A stretch of DNA of 64,000 nucleotides, taken from NCBI RefSeq assembly GCF_000384295.1, contig NZ_KB913037.1:7627533-7691532 (forward strand), written 5' to 3'. The stretch is from Amycolatopsis balhimycina FH 1894 (GTDB taxonomy: Bacteria > Actinomycetota > Actinomycetes > Mycobacteriales > Pseudonocardiaceae). Below the pieces are notes generated by a model. The model was not told the origin of the DNA and did not search any database. It was given only the letters and a program-made list of their open reading frames with translations. This document shows positions 35,400 through 43,869 of the stretch, in pieces (position 1 is the first letter of the stretch; every line of letters starts with the position of its first letter). Position numbers and translations under genes: made by a program.

Positions 35400-37145
35400 T
35401 CACTTCTCCTTCGTGGTCTTGGCGCGGCCGCCGGCGCTGCTGTGCGTGCCGACGGCCGAGTCGATGAGGGTGCTGCCCCGCAGGTCGTAGGAGTTGTGGA
35501 CCGGATCGGCCAGCTTGGTGAACTCGACGACGGAGTAGCCGCGCTCCTGGAGGTAGGCGCCGACCGCGCGGAACAGCGTCGAGTCGAGGATCCGCACGTA
35601 CCGTTCCACGTCGACGTCCTGGAAGTAGCTCTGCACCCGGTCGGCCTGGGCCAGTTCCCGCAGGCTCCGGTCGGCCCCGTACTTGGCGGGCACGATCTCG
35701 CCGGGCCGTTGCGGCAGGGCCTTGAACGGGCGGAACACCCTCGCGGCGCGCTGGAGGATCGTCGCCGGCAGCACGCACAGCTCGGCGAAGGTGCTGCGCA
35801 GCGGGCCGAGGACCGGGGCGCGGTGCTGGTCGATCGTCCGGTACCGCGGATCGATCGGCAGCAGGGCGAAGAACTGCCACTCGAGGAAGAGCATCCGCTG
35901 GTTCGTGCCGACGTGGAGGTAGCACGACGTGGTCAGGTCGCGGTCCCAGGATTCGATGCGGTAGCACCGGTAGTACCGCGCCCACTCGACCGAGGCGTCG
36001 GCGAGGTCGCGGGCCACCTCCGGGTCGAGCTGCGCGGCCGGCCGGTCGTACCAGCCGGGCAACACGCCGGGCACCGCCTCCGGATCGGCCACGAGCCGAT
36101 CCGCCGGGATGAGGACCTGTTCGCGCAGCGTCAGGTCTTCGAGGCGCCGGCCGGGACCCAGCGACGACGTCCCGCGCAGCCGCAGCATCGCCTCGCTCAC
36201 CTGGGCCTGCAGCTCCAGGACGCTGATGGTGGTCGGTGCGTCGTCGTCGGCCGGCTCCAGCGGCAGCGTGATCACCTGCTGGTGCAACGGGATTCCGGCC
36301 CCGACGAACGGGGAGAACCCGCGGTGCACGACGACGTCGACCTTGCCGGGGTGCTGGGCCCATTCCTGCTCCACGCGCGCGATGTCGCCCAGCGGCCCGG
36401 CGAACTGGTCCTGCCCGAGCCCGCGCAGCCGCCGCTCCCGTTCGTCGCCGCTCATCACCCGGTTCGGGACGAAGGTGTTCGCGCGGAACCGGTCGAAGAC
36501 CAGGAAGTGCACGGCGAACTCGTCGAAGGCCAGCACACCGGCGATCAGCAGCACGGCGACGACCGGGAGGACGATCGTGGCCACGCCCACCCCGGCGCCC
36601 ACGGCCGAAGCCGTGGTCGAGCCGAAATCCGAGCCGGCCTCGGAGCCCAGCATCGCCGCCAGCCCGAGGCCGAACACGCCGAGCACCGCCAGCGGTACGA
36701 GGACGAAGAGGAGGAGCACGGCGACGAGCACGCCGCCCCGCTTGCCCAGCTCCCGCCGGCCGATGGCGACGGTCAGCCCCACGGCGACCACCAGCCACGA
36801 GAAGAACACCACCGGGTTCAGGACCAGCAGCACCAGTTGCAGCACCAGCAGCACTCCGTCGCGGATCCGCCGCCGCGTACGGGCCGCCACGGCTTCGCGC
36901 AGAACGGCGGTGGAGTCCACACCGGGCGTCTGCGGAACGGCGCGATAAGGCTCGACGAGGAATTCCTTGATCGCCAGATCGGCGAATTTCTCGCTGAGCT
37001 GCGCCGCCGCGCAGAGGTAGCGCGTGGTGATGTCCCGGATCGACAGGGAAGCGCCACAACGCTGGCAGTATTTGTCACCGGCCTGATTGACGGACCGGCA
37101 GCGCCGGCAATGCCGGCTTCGTTCGGCCTCGACACCGACAGCCAT
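35400..37145 (-). CDS. Large zinc-ribbon polytopic membrane protein, uncharacterised
   Basis: 581 aa. Zinc ribbon at 13-30 (CRRC...CQRC), then about four membrane helices (about 94-165 and 182-216), then a soluble domain of about 330 residues with no recognised motif (QVITLPLEPADDDAPTTISVLELQAQV, then RGSW-like segments) and a C-terminal motif YDLRGSTLIDSAVGTHSS at 553-570. The end is Gly/Lys-rich. The neighbouring small protein repeats the motif at its N-terminus. Nothing identifies a reaction; scaffolding or membrane signalling is possible. ATG at 37145. Confidence 0.7.
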   Translation of the reverse strand: MAVGVEAERSRHCRRCRSVNQAGDKYCQRCGASLSIRDITTRYLCAAAQLSEKFADLAIKEFLVEPYRAVPQTPGVDSTAVLREAVAARTRRRIRDGVLLVLQLVLLVLNPVVFFSWLVVAVGLTVAIGRRELGKRGGVLVAVLLLFVLVPLAVLGVFGLGLAAMLGSEAGSDFGSTTASAVGAGVGVATIVLPVVAVLLIAGVLAFDEFAVHFLVFDRFRANTFVPNRVMSGDERERRLRGLGQDQFAGPLGDIARVEQEWAQHPGKVDVVVHRGFSPFVGAGIPLHQQVITLPLEPADDDAPTTISVLELQAQVSEAMLRLRGTSSLGPGRRLEDLTLREQVLIPADRLVADPEAVPGVLPGWYDRPAAQLDPEVARDLADASVEWARYYRCYRIESWDRDLTTSCYLHVGTNQRMLFLEWQFFALLPIDPRYRTIDQHRAPVLGPLRSTFAELCVLPATILQRAARVFRPFKALPQRPGEIVPAKYGADRSLRELAQADRVQSYFQDVDVERYVRILDSTLFRAVGAYLQERGYSVVEFTKLADPVHNSYDLRGSTLIDSAVGTHSSAGGRAKTTKEK

Positions 37146-37223
37146 GGAATTCCTTTCCGGTCCGACCCCACCCGGGAGTCGTCCGGCCGGCAGTGCCGCG
37201 TTACAGAATCGGCGCGACGCCGT

Positions 37224-39197
37224 TCACGGCCGCGCCGTCAGGCGCAGGACCGGTTCTCCGCTCGCGTCGCCGGCGGGATCGCCGACCAGGACGGAAAATC
37301 CCGGCGCCTCGACGAGCAGGCCGTCGGGCGTGGCACGGACCTCGACGGCGAAGGCGACGTCGGGGTAGGGGCCGTACCGGACGGCGAACACCGCGAACCC
37401 CGGTGGGGAGCCGGGCAGCGGCTCGGCGAGGAGGTGGTTCGTGTCGATCACGCGGTGCCAGCCCGTGTCCGGGTTGCCGTAGCCGCGCGGGTCGTCGGCC
37501 AGGGAGAAGGCCAGCTGCTCCTGGGTCAGCCCGATCGTCTCGGGACTGTTGAAGGCGGTCCGGCCCGCTGGGGGGTTGACGACGCTCAGCCCCGCCGCCG
37601 ACGTGATCGCCAGGCGGCCCGCGAGGAGCGTGCCGCGTGTGCGCAGCACGGCGTCCGGCGTGCTCAGGTCGAACGACGCTCCGCCGGGTTCGGCCACGGT
37701 GACGATCTTGCGCTGGCCTGCCGCCGTCTCCTCGGCGTAGGGCAGCCCGGCGAGGAAGAAGCATTCGGCGTCCGCCGACGGGACGACGCCGAAGAGCATC
37801 ATCCGGCGGCCGTCGGACACGAACAGCTGCTGGACGCTCAGCATCACCTGGTCCCGGGTGACCACCGCCTTGGTCACCAGCCGGGCCACGAGGCCGCCGT
37901 CTCGCGCGTCGCGGACGCGGACCGGGCCGAGCGGCCGGGTGAGCAGTGTCCGGTGGCCGTCGGCGTAGCGCAGGAGCGGCCCGATGCCGTGCTGGCCGGC
38001 CACCACGGACTCGAGCACCACGGCCCGCCCGGCGTCGATCAGGTACGGCGTGTGGCTGCCCGTCAGCGACACGGACGCGGCCTCGTGGCGTAGCGAGTAC
38101 TCCGTCGCTACCGGCGACGGCGAGGCTCGGTGCCACTTGCTTTCGTCCTGGTACAACCAGACAGTCGTGAACGCGAAATGCCCGCTCGGTGCCCCGGTTT
38201 TCGCCACCGGGTAGTAGGCGACGCGGCGGTCGGCGAGGTAGCGGCCCAGGTCGCTCCCCACGTGCGAGCTGAAGTACCGGAGGCCCAACGTGCCTTCGGC
38301 GCCGCAGTGCTGCTCGCTGTAGCGCGGGCCGCCGTAGTCGAAGCCCCGTGCGGAGAGCCGGCAGTCGAGGTGCCGGGCGATCTCCGCGCCGTCGTCGAGG
38401 AACAGCCGGTCGCCGGTGACCCGGTGGGCCTGCGCCAGGAAGGACAGCGAGATCGGCAGGTAGTTCTGGTCGTGGCCGGCGCCGTGCTCCGCCGGCAGCG
38501 CGAAGCCGCGGTCGGTCAGCCGCGCCGGCCGGATCACTTCGGTGTAGAGCCGCATGGCCGCCGTGGTGACGCGGTTGCCCTCGCGGGCGCGGGAAACGGT
38601 GCCGAGGTGGCGGCCGAGCATCAGGCCCGCGACGACCGCGCCGATCGCCTGGTTCGCCGTCTGCTGGGGGTTGACCATGCTCGCCTCGGTCAGCCATCGC
38701 CAGTAGCCCAGCGCCAGCTCGGTCACCTCGGCGTACTGGGCGTCCGTGAGCAGGCCCTCACCGAGCTCCAGGACGTTGACGGCGTGCAGCATCGCCCACA
38801 CCGTGCTCGGCCAGTCGCCGAACGGGTGTTCGCCGTCCCCGGGCATGTACCGCGCATACGGCAGGCCGCTGTCGCGGACGCGGAGGAACGGCTCACCGGG
38901 GTTGTCGTGCCGGTACACCCGGTTCGCCAGAAAAAAATCGAGCGCGCGCCGCACCGCGCCGGGGAACGCCGGATCGTCCGGCGATCGGCGCCGCCAGGCC
39001 AGGCAGAGCAGGGAGATCACCCCGAGGGCCATGTCCCCGATGTCGTCGTTGGCCGCGGGGTCCTCGAAGTTGCCGTCGGGCTGCTGGGCGGCGAGCGCGG
39101 CGGTGACCGCGTCCGCGAGGACCGCGTCGAGGTGCTCCGGATCGTGGGGAAGGTCGTGCGCGCTCGCGTGCTGGCTCGGCAGCAGGATCGGGTTCAT
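37224..39197 (-). CDS. Large uncharacterised protein, probable alpha/alpha-toroid carbohydrate-active enzyme
   Basis: 657 aa without a signal peptide or membrane helix. The N-terminal 330 residues are mostly helical with repeated motifs (QQPDGNFED, GDWPSTVWAMLHAVNVLE, EHGAGHDQNYLPISLSFLAQA, RGFDYGGPRYSEQHCG), as in (alpha/alpha) toroid polysaccharide lyases and unsaturated glycoside hydrolases; the rest is beta-rich. Family not identified. It is divergent from the ROK gene and its leader carries one of the two matching operators of the mannoside island (39249-39264), so it is probably in that regulon. Confidence 0.65.
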   Translation of the reverse strand: MNPILLPSQHASAHDLPHDPEHLDAVLADAVTAALAAQQPDGNFEDPAANDDIGDMALGVISLLCLAWRRRSPDDPAFPGAVRRALDFFLANRVYRHDNPGEPFLRVRDSGLPYARYMPGDGEHPFGDWPSTVWAMLHAVNVLELGEGLLTDAQYAEVTELALGYWRWLTEASMVNPQQTANQAIGAVVAGLMLGRHLGTVSRAREGNRVTTAAMRLYTEVIRPARLTDRGFALPAEHGAGHDQNYLPISLSFLAQAHRVTGDRLFLDDGAEIARHLDCRLSARGFDYGGPRYSEQHCGAEGTLGLRYFSSHVGSDLGRYLADRRVAYYPVAKTGAPSGHFAFTTVWLYQDESKWHRASPSPVATEYSLRHEAASVSLTGSHTPYLIDAGRAVVLESVVAGQHGIGPLLRYADGHRTLLTRPLGPVRVRDARDGGLVARLVTKAVVTRDQVMLSVQQLFVSDGRRMMLFGVVPSADAECFFLAGLPYAEETAAGQRKIVTVAEPGGASFDLSTPDAVLRTRGTLLAGRLAITSAAGLSVVNPPAGRTAFNSPETIGLTQEQLAFSLADDPRGYGNPDTGWHRVIDTNHLLAEPLPGSPPGFAVFAVRYGPYPDVAFAVEVRATPDGLLVEAPGFSVLVGDPAGDASGEPVLRLTARP

Positions 39198-39248
39198 CCG
39201 CTTCGCAACCTCCCTGCCGCCCTGGGCGCCGGACCGGTCGATGTGGTC

Positions 39249-39264
39249 AGGAAGCGCTTTCCCG
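39249..39264. promoter_or_regulatory. Operator of the mannoside island, site 1
   Basis: On the minus strand this reads CGGGAAAGCGCTTCCT, with an AAGCGCTT core typical of LacI/GalR-type operators. It matches site 2 at 40578-40593 at 14 of 16 positions. It lies about 52 nt upstream of the 37224 gene start codon. Confidence 0.65.
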
Positions 39265-39327
39265 GAAAACTTGCCCATTGCAGACCGGAAAAGCGATGAT
39301 GCGGCTGGGACCCGCACTTGGTTAGGT

Positions 39328-39356
39328 AGTAAACAAACGAACGTCCGCGTTGTCAA
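39328..39356 (-). promoter_or_regulatory. Candidate promoter of the 37224-39197 gene and AT-rich regulator site
   Basis: On the minus strand TTGACA (39351-39356) and TTTACT (39328-39333) stand 17 nt apart, a sigma-70-type arrangement. The AT-rich GTAGTAAACAAACGAACG tract at 39326-39343 overlaps the -10 and looks like a ROK-family operator (GTAAACAAA type), consistent with the ROK gene starting 70 nt away. Confidence 0.5.
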
Positions 39357-39425
39357 CGGACCGGCTCCCGGACGTGCGGGAGGCAGCCGGCATTCGACAG
39401 TTTCACCGGGGGAAAGTGGGTGCAG

Positions 39426-40535
39426 ATGGCGAAAACGGGCATCGGTGACCGCGCGGGCGAGGTCTTCGCCGCGCTGGCGGCCGCCGGCCAGGCCACCCGG
39501 CCACAGCTCGCGGTGGCCTGCAGGCTGTCGAAACCGACCGTGTCCCTGGTGATGGCCGAACTGGAGGCCGCCGGGCTCGCCGAACGCAGCGGCAGCTCGT
39601 CGGGGGCCACCGGGCGGACGGCGGCGGTCTACCGGCTGGGCCCCCGGGCCGGGTACGTGCTGGCGGTGGACCGGGGATCGACGCAGGTGGCGCTGCGCGC
39701 GACCGGGCTCGACGGGGAGCTCCTCGACGAGGACCACACCACGCGGCCCGCCTCCGCGGCCGCGATGGTCCAGGCGGTGCTCGGGCGCCGAGCCGGCCGG
39801 GGTCCGCTTCGCGCCGTGGTCGTGGCGGTGTCCGAAGTGGTTTCCCCGCCCGGACGGGGTGATCCGGCGACCATGGCGCGGGTCCGGGACGCCGTCGCCT
39901 CGCTCGGGCTGCCCGCGGACGCGGCCGTCCGCACCGAGAACAACGTCAACTGCGCGGCGATCGCCGAACTGGCCGAAGGCGCGGGCACGGACCACGACAG
40001 CTTCGTGTACCTGCAGGTCGGCGTGGCGATCGGGGCCGGGGTGGTGATCGGGCGACGGCTCGTCCGCGGGGCCAGCGGCGCGGCGGGGGAAGTCGCGCGC
40101 CTGGCGTACCCGTGGGCGGACGACCGGTCGCCCGCCCCGGAGGCCCTCGAAGCGCGGCTCGGTTCGCGGGCGCTGCTGCGCCGGGCCCGCGGCCGCTGGC
40201 AAGGGCGGCCGGATCCGGCGCCGCGGACGGCCGCCGCGCTGTTCGCACTGGCCGAGAAGGGGGACCCGGTCGCGCTCGAGATCGTCGGCGAACACGCCGA
40301 AGCCGTGGGGAACCTCGCCGCGTCGCTCTGCGCGGTCGTCGACCCCGGCTTGGTGGTGCTCGGCGGCGGCGTGGGCCGCAACCGGCTGCTCCTGCCCGGT
40401 GTCGTCGCCACCGTCGACCGGCTGAGCTGGCCGGTCGAGGTCGTCGTGAGCGAGCTGGGCGCCCGCGCGACCGTGCTCGGTGCCGCGCACCTGGCCAGGG
40501 AGAGAGGCATCGGCGCGGTGGTGGCCGAGGGGTGA
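39426..40535 (+). CDS. ROK-family transcriptional regulator
   Basis: 369 aa. An N-terminal winged helix-turn-helix (about 20-58: ATRPQLAVACRLSKPTVSLVMAELEAAGLAER) and a ROK sugar-kinase-like domain starting LAVDRGSTQVAL. The catalytic/zinc motif CxCGxxGC of active ROK kinases is absent, so it should be a sugar-responsive repressor. Sensed sugar likely a mannoside, by context. ATG at 39426; a GTG at 39420 is possible. It lies between two divergent units that share the same operator; direct binding there is not shown. Confidence 0.85.
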   Translation: MAKTGIGDRAGEVFAALAAAGQATRPQLAVACRLSKPTVSLVMAELEAAGLAERSGSSSGATGRTAAVYRLGPRAGYVLAVDRGSTQVALRATGLDGELLDEDHTTRPASAAAMVQAVLGRRAGRGPLRAVVVAVSEVVSPPGRGDPATMARVRDAVASLGLPADAAVRTENNVNCAAIAELAEGAGTDHDSFVYLQVGVAIGAGVVIGRRLVRGASGAAGEVARLAYPWADDRSPAPEALEARLGSRALLRRARGRWQGRPDPAPRTAAALFALAEKGDPVALEIVGEHAEAVGNLAASLCAVVDPGLVVLGGGVGRNRLLLPGVVATVDRLSWPVEVVVSELGARATVLGAAHLARERGIGAVVAEG

Positions 40536-40545
40536 CCGGCGGGCG

Positions 40546-40575
40546 TTGACAGCGGCGGACGGCCCTGCCTAGAGT
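40546..40575 (+). promoter_or_regulatory. Promoter of the ABC transporter-mannosidase operon
   Basis: TTGACA (40546-40551) and TAGAGT (40570-40575) are spaced by 18 nt. The expected start of transcription, about 40582, falls inside operator site 2, so a bound repressor would block initiation. Confidence 0.65.
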
Positions 40576-40577
40576 GC

Positions 40578-40593
40578 CGAGAAAGCGCTTCCA
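40578..40593. promoter_or_regulatory. Operator of the mannoside island, site 2
   Basis: CGAGAAAGCGCTTCCA, 14 of 16 identical to the reverse complement of site 1 at 39249-39264. It starts 3 nt after the -10 hexamer of the promoter at 40546-40575. Confidence 0.7.
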
Positions 40594-40698
40594 GCTCCCT
40601 GGGACGGAACCACTGGAACCGCGTGCGTCGGAAGATGTGCCACGGCAGCGCGCCTCTCGAGGTGCCGCCGGTCCACGCTGGAGTCCCGGGAGCAGCCG

Positions 40699-41655
40699 AT
40701 GTCAGCCGAAGCAGCAACGCACCCTGTCGAAACCGGGATCCCGCCGGCGGCGAAGACCGCGCCCGCCCGGCGCCGCCGGAAGCGGCACCGGGACAACCTG
40801 GCGGCGTACGCCTTCCTGTCGCCGTGGTTCCTCGGCATCTTCGGGTTCGTGCTGATCCCGATGGGGTATTCGCTCTACCTCTCGCTGACGAAGTTCGACC
40901 TGCTGAGCTCGCCGCAGTGGATCGGCTTCCAGAACTACCTGGCGATGTGGCAGGACGAGAAGTTCCTGCACTCGGTCAAGGTCACGCTCACCTACGTCGT
41001 CTTCTCCGTGCCGCTCAAGCTCGCGGCCGCGCTCGTCGTCGCCGCGGTGCTGAACCGGGGCCTGCGCGCGCTGGGGTTCTACCGTTCGGTGTTCTACCTG
41101 CCCTCACTGCTCGGGGCGAGCGTCGCCGTTTCGGTGATGTGGCGCCAGATCTTTTCGCAGCAGGGCCTGCTGAACCAGGTGCTGGGCTTCTTCGGCGTCC
41201 GCGGCGCGGACTGGATCGGCGACCCGCGGTTCGCGCTGTGGACGCTGATCCTGCTGTCGGGCTGGCAGTTCGGCACCCCGATGCTGATCTTCCTCGCCGG
41301 GCTGAAACAGATCCCGAAGGACCTGTACGAGGCGGCGGAGCTGGACGGCGCCGGCCGGATCCGGATGTTCTTCCGGATCACCGTGCCGATGCTGTCCCCG
41401 GTGATCTTCTTCAACCTGGTCCTGGAGACGATCAACGCGTTCCAGACGTTCACCCCGGCGTACGTGGTCAGCGGCGGCCTCGGCGGGCCGATCGATTCGA
41501 CCATGCTGTACACGCTTTACCTCTACCGCAAGGGGTTCACGAGCCTGCAGATGGGTTACGCGTCGGCGATGGCGTGGGTCCTGTTCCTGGTGATCGGCCT
41601 CTTCACCGCCCTGTACTTCGCTTCGTCGCGGCGCTGGGTCACCTACGCGGACTGA
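40699..41655 (+). CDS. Sugar ABC transporter permease, MalF-like
   Basis: 318 aa, six membrane helices. The coupling loop reads EAAELDGAGRIRMFFRITVPMLSPV, the EAA motif of carbohydrate permeases. Likely imports an oligosaccharide or mannoside for the GH38 mannosidase encoded downstream. ATG at 40699. First gene of the operon, 105 nt after the operator. Confidence 0.93.
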   Translation: MSAEAATHPVETGIPPAAKTAPARRRRKRHRDNLAAYAFLSPWFLGIFGFVLIPMGYSLYLSLTKFDLLSSPQWIGFQNYLAMWQDEKFLHSVKVTLTYVVFSVPLKLAAALVVAAVLNRGLRALGFYRSVFYLPSLLGASVAVSVMWRQIFSQQGLLNQVLGFFGVRGADWIGDPRFALWTLILLSGWQFGTPMLIFLAGLKQIPKDLYEAAELDGAGRIRMFFRITVPMLSPVIFFNLVLETINAFQTFTPAYVVSGGLGGPIDSTMLYTLYLYRKGFTSLQMGYASAMAWVLFLVIGLFTALYFASSRRWVTYAD

Positions 41656-41680
41656 ACGCACCACGGCCGAAAGGACCGAG

Positions 41681-42520
41681 ATGGCCATCAAGACCACGAA
41701 GCACCACTGGCGCGCCCACGCGGTGCTGCTCGCCGGGGTCGTCGTGATGATCTACCCGCTGGTGTGGCTGGTCGGGGCGTCGTTCAAGCCGGAGAACCAG
41801 ATCTTCAGCACGCTGAACCCGATCCCGTGGCACTTCACCTTCGAGAACTATCTCAGTGGCTGGACCGCGACCGGGACGTCGTTCACCGTCTACCTCACGA
41901 ACTCGGCGACCATCGCGATCTGCGTGGTGATCGGCAACATCGCGTCCTGCTCGCTCGCCGCGTACGCGTTCGCCCGGCTCGACTTCGCCTTCCGCAAGCT
42001 GTGGTTCGGGCTGATGCTCGGGACGCTGATGCTGCCGTTCCAGGCCACGATGATCCCGCAGTACACGATCTTCTACAAGCTGAACTGGATCAACACGTTC
42101 CTGCCGCTGGTGGTCCCGCAGCTGCTGGCGTTCGACTCGTTCTTCATCTTCCTGATGGTGCAGTTCATCCGGGGCATTCCCCGCGAACTGGACGAAGCGG
42201 CGGCCATCGACGGCGCCGGGCACGGCCGGATCTTCTTCTCGGTGATCCTCCCGCTCCTGCGGCCGGCCCTGCTGACGACCGGGGTCCTGACGTTCATCTG
42301 GACGTTCAACGACTTCCTGCGCCAGCTGGTCTACCTGTCCGACAAGTCGCGCTACACCGTCCCCTTGGGACTCAACTCCTTCATCGACCGGGCGAGCGGG
42401 TCCAGCTACGGCGGCATGCTCGCGATGTCGGTCGTCACCCTCGTCCCGACGGTCGTGGTGTTCCTGGTCTGCCAGAAACGCCTGGTCGACGGCGTGGCCA
42501 ACTCCGGCATCAAAGGCTGA
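41681..42520 (+). CDS. Sugar ABC transporter permease, MalG-like
   Basis: 279 aa, about six membrane helices, coupling loop DEAAAIDGAGHGRIFFSVILPLLRPALL. It pairs with the MalF-like protein to form the channel. ATG at 41681 after GAAAGGACCGAG. The operon has no ATP-binding subunit; in actinomycetes a shared MsiK-type ATPase usually serves such importers. Confidence 0.93.
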   Translation: MAIKTTKHHWRAHAVLLAGVVVMIYPLVWLVGASFKPENQIFSTLNPIPWHFTFENYLSGWTATGTSFTVYLTNSATIAICVVIGNIASCSLAAYAFARLDFAFRKLWFGLMLGTLMLPFQATMIPQYTIFYKLNWINTFLPLVVPQLLAFDSFFIFLMVQFIRGIPRELDEAAAIDGAGHGRIFFSVILPLLRPALLTTGVLTFIWTFNDFLRQLVYLSDKSRYTVPLGLNSFIDRASGSSYGGMLAMSVVTLVPTVVVFLVCQKRLVDGVANSGIKG

Positions 42521-42551
42521 AACCCACACTCCAGCAGAAAGTGAGACCGTC

Positions 42552-43862
42552 ATGGCACAACAGGTGTCCAGGAGGGGATTTCTCGGGATCGCCGGGGCGG
42601 GAGTGGCCTCGGCCGCGCTCGCGGGCTGCGGGTTCGCGCCGCCCAGCACCGGGTCGGGCCCCGCGGGCAACGCGCTGACCTTCCGCTGGTGGGGCGGCAA
42701 CGCCCGCAACGACGCCTACCAGAAAGCGGTGAAGATCTTCACCGACAAGACCGGGATCGCCGTCACCACCCAGTACTCCGGCTACGACGGCTACTTCGAC
42801 AAGCTGAACACGGAGTTCGCCGGCGGCAACCCGCCCGACATCTTCCAGATGGACACCGCCTACGTCAGCACCTACGCGAACCGGAATGTGCTCACCGACC
42901 TGGGTACCTACATCCCCGGCACGATCGGCCTGGACACGCTGTACGCGCCGGTGCGCGGGGCGGGCGCGGTGAAGGGCAAGACCTTCGGTGTCCCCTCCGG
43001 CTCCGGCAACGCCCCGGTGCTCTACGACAAGACGGTCTTCGACCAGCTGAAGATCACCGCCCCGACCAACGACTGGACGTGGCAGGACTTCGGCACAATC
43101 GCCACCGAGGTCTCCAAGGCGTGGGGCCCGAACAAGTACGGTGCACTGGACGCGTCGAAGGACGATTCGGGCGCGCTGCAGCCGTGGCTGCGCCAGCGCG
43201 GCAAGGACCTCTACACCGCCGACCAGACGCTCGGGTTCGGTCCGGACGACCTGACCGAGTGGTTCACCTTCTGGGACGGCCTGCGCAAGGCGGGCGCGAT
43301 CTGCCCGCCGACACTGCTGAGCAACACCGACGCGGCGACCGGCAACCACCCGTTCATCACCGGCCAGATCGCGATGACCACCGGCTGGGGTCTCGCCCAG
43401 ATGCAGCCGCTGACCCAGCACGAGCTGAAGCTGGTCGTCGTGCCGCGTGCGAACGGCAAGACGGGCCAGGCGCTGTCCGGCGGCGTGCTGCTGTGCATCC
43501 CGGTGAAGAGCAAGAACCCGGAGGGCGCGGCGAAGCTGATCAACTTCTTCCTCAACGACGACGACGCGATCAAGACGATGAAGCTGCAGCGCGGGCTCCC
43601 GCCGTCGGACAAGGCGAAGAACCTCCTCGCGCCGACCGCCACCGTCCCCGAGAAGGCGGACATGGACTTCGGCGAGTACGTGGCCGCGCAGGTTGCCAAG
43701 GACGCCCTGCCCACCGCGCCGACCGCGCCGCCGGGCTACGGCGACGTCAAGACCGCGCTCGACTCGGCGGCCAAGCAGATCGCGTTCGGCAAGATGTCGA
43801 TCGCCGCCGGCGTGACCCAGTTCTTCAGCGACGCCAAGACGGCGCTCGCCAACGCCAAGTAG
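42552..43862 (+). CDS. Sugar ABC transporter extracellular binding lipoprotein
   Basis: 436 aa family 1 solute-binding protein. The N-terminus has a twin-arginine export motif (RRGFL at 7-11) and a lipobox (LAGC, Cys26), so it is a Tat-exported lipoprotein. The mature domain has TFRWWGGNARNDAYQKAVKIFTDKTG and ...GNPPDIFQMDTAYVSTYANRN, the usual ligand-binding fold. Ligand probably a mannose-containing oligosaccharide, by context. ATG at 42552. Confidence 0.92.
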   Translation: MAQQVSRRGFLGIAGAGVASAALAGCGFAPPSTGSGPAGNALTFRWWGGNARNDAYQKAVKIFTDKTGIAVTTQYSGYDGYFDKLNTEFAGGNPPDIFQMDTAYVSTYANRNVLTDLGTYIPGTIGLDTLYAPVRGAGAVKGKTFGVPSGSGNAPVLYDKTVFDQLKITAPTNDWTWQDFGTIATEVSKAWGPNKYGALDASKDDSGALQPWLRQRGKDLYTADQTLGFGPDDLTEWFTFWDGLRKAGAICPPTLLSNTDAATGNHPFITGQIAMTTGWGLAQMQPLTQHELKLVVVPRANGKTGQALSGGVLLCIPVKSKNPEGAAKLINFFLNDDDAIKTMKLQRGLPPSDKAKNLLAPTATVPEKADMDFGEYVAAQVAKDALPTAPTAPPGYGDVKTALDSAAKQIAFGKMSIAAGVTQFFSDAKTALANAK

Positions 43863-43869
43863 GAGAGCA

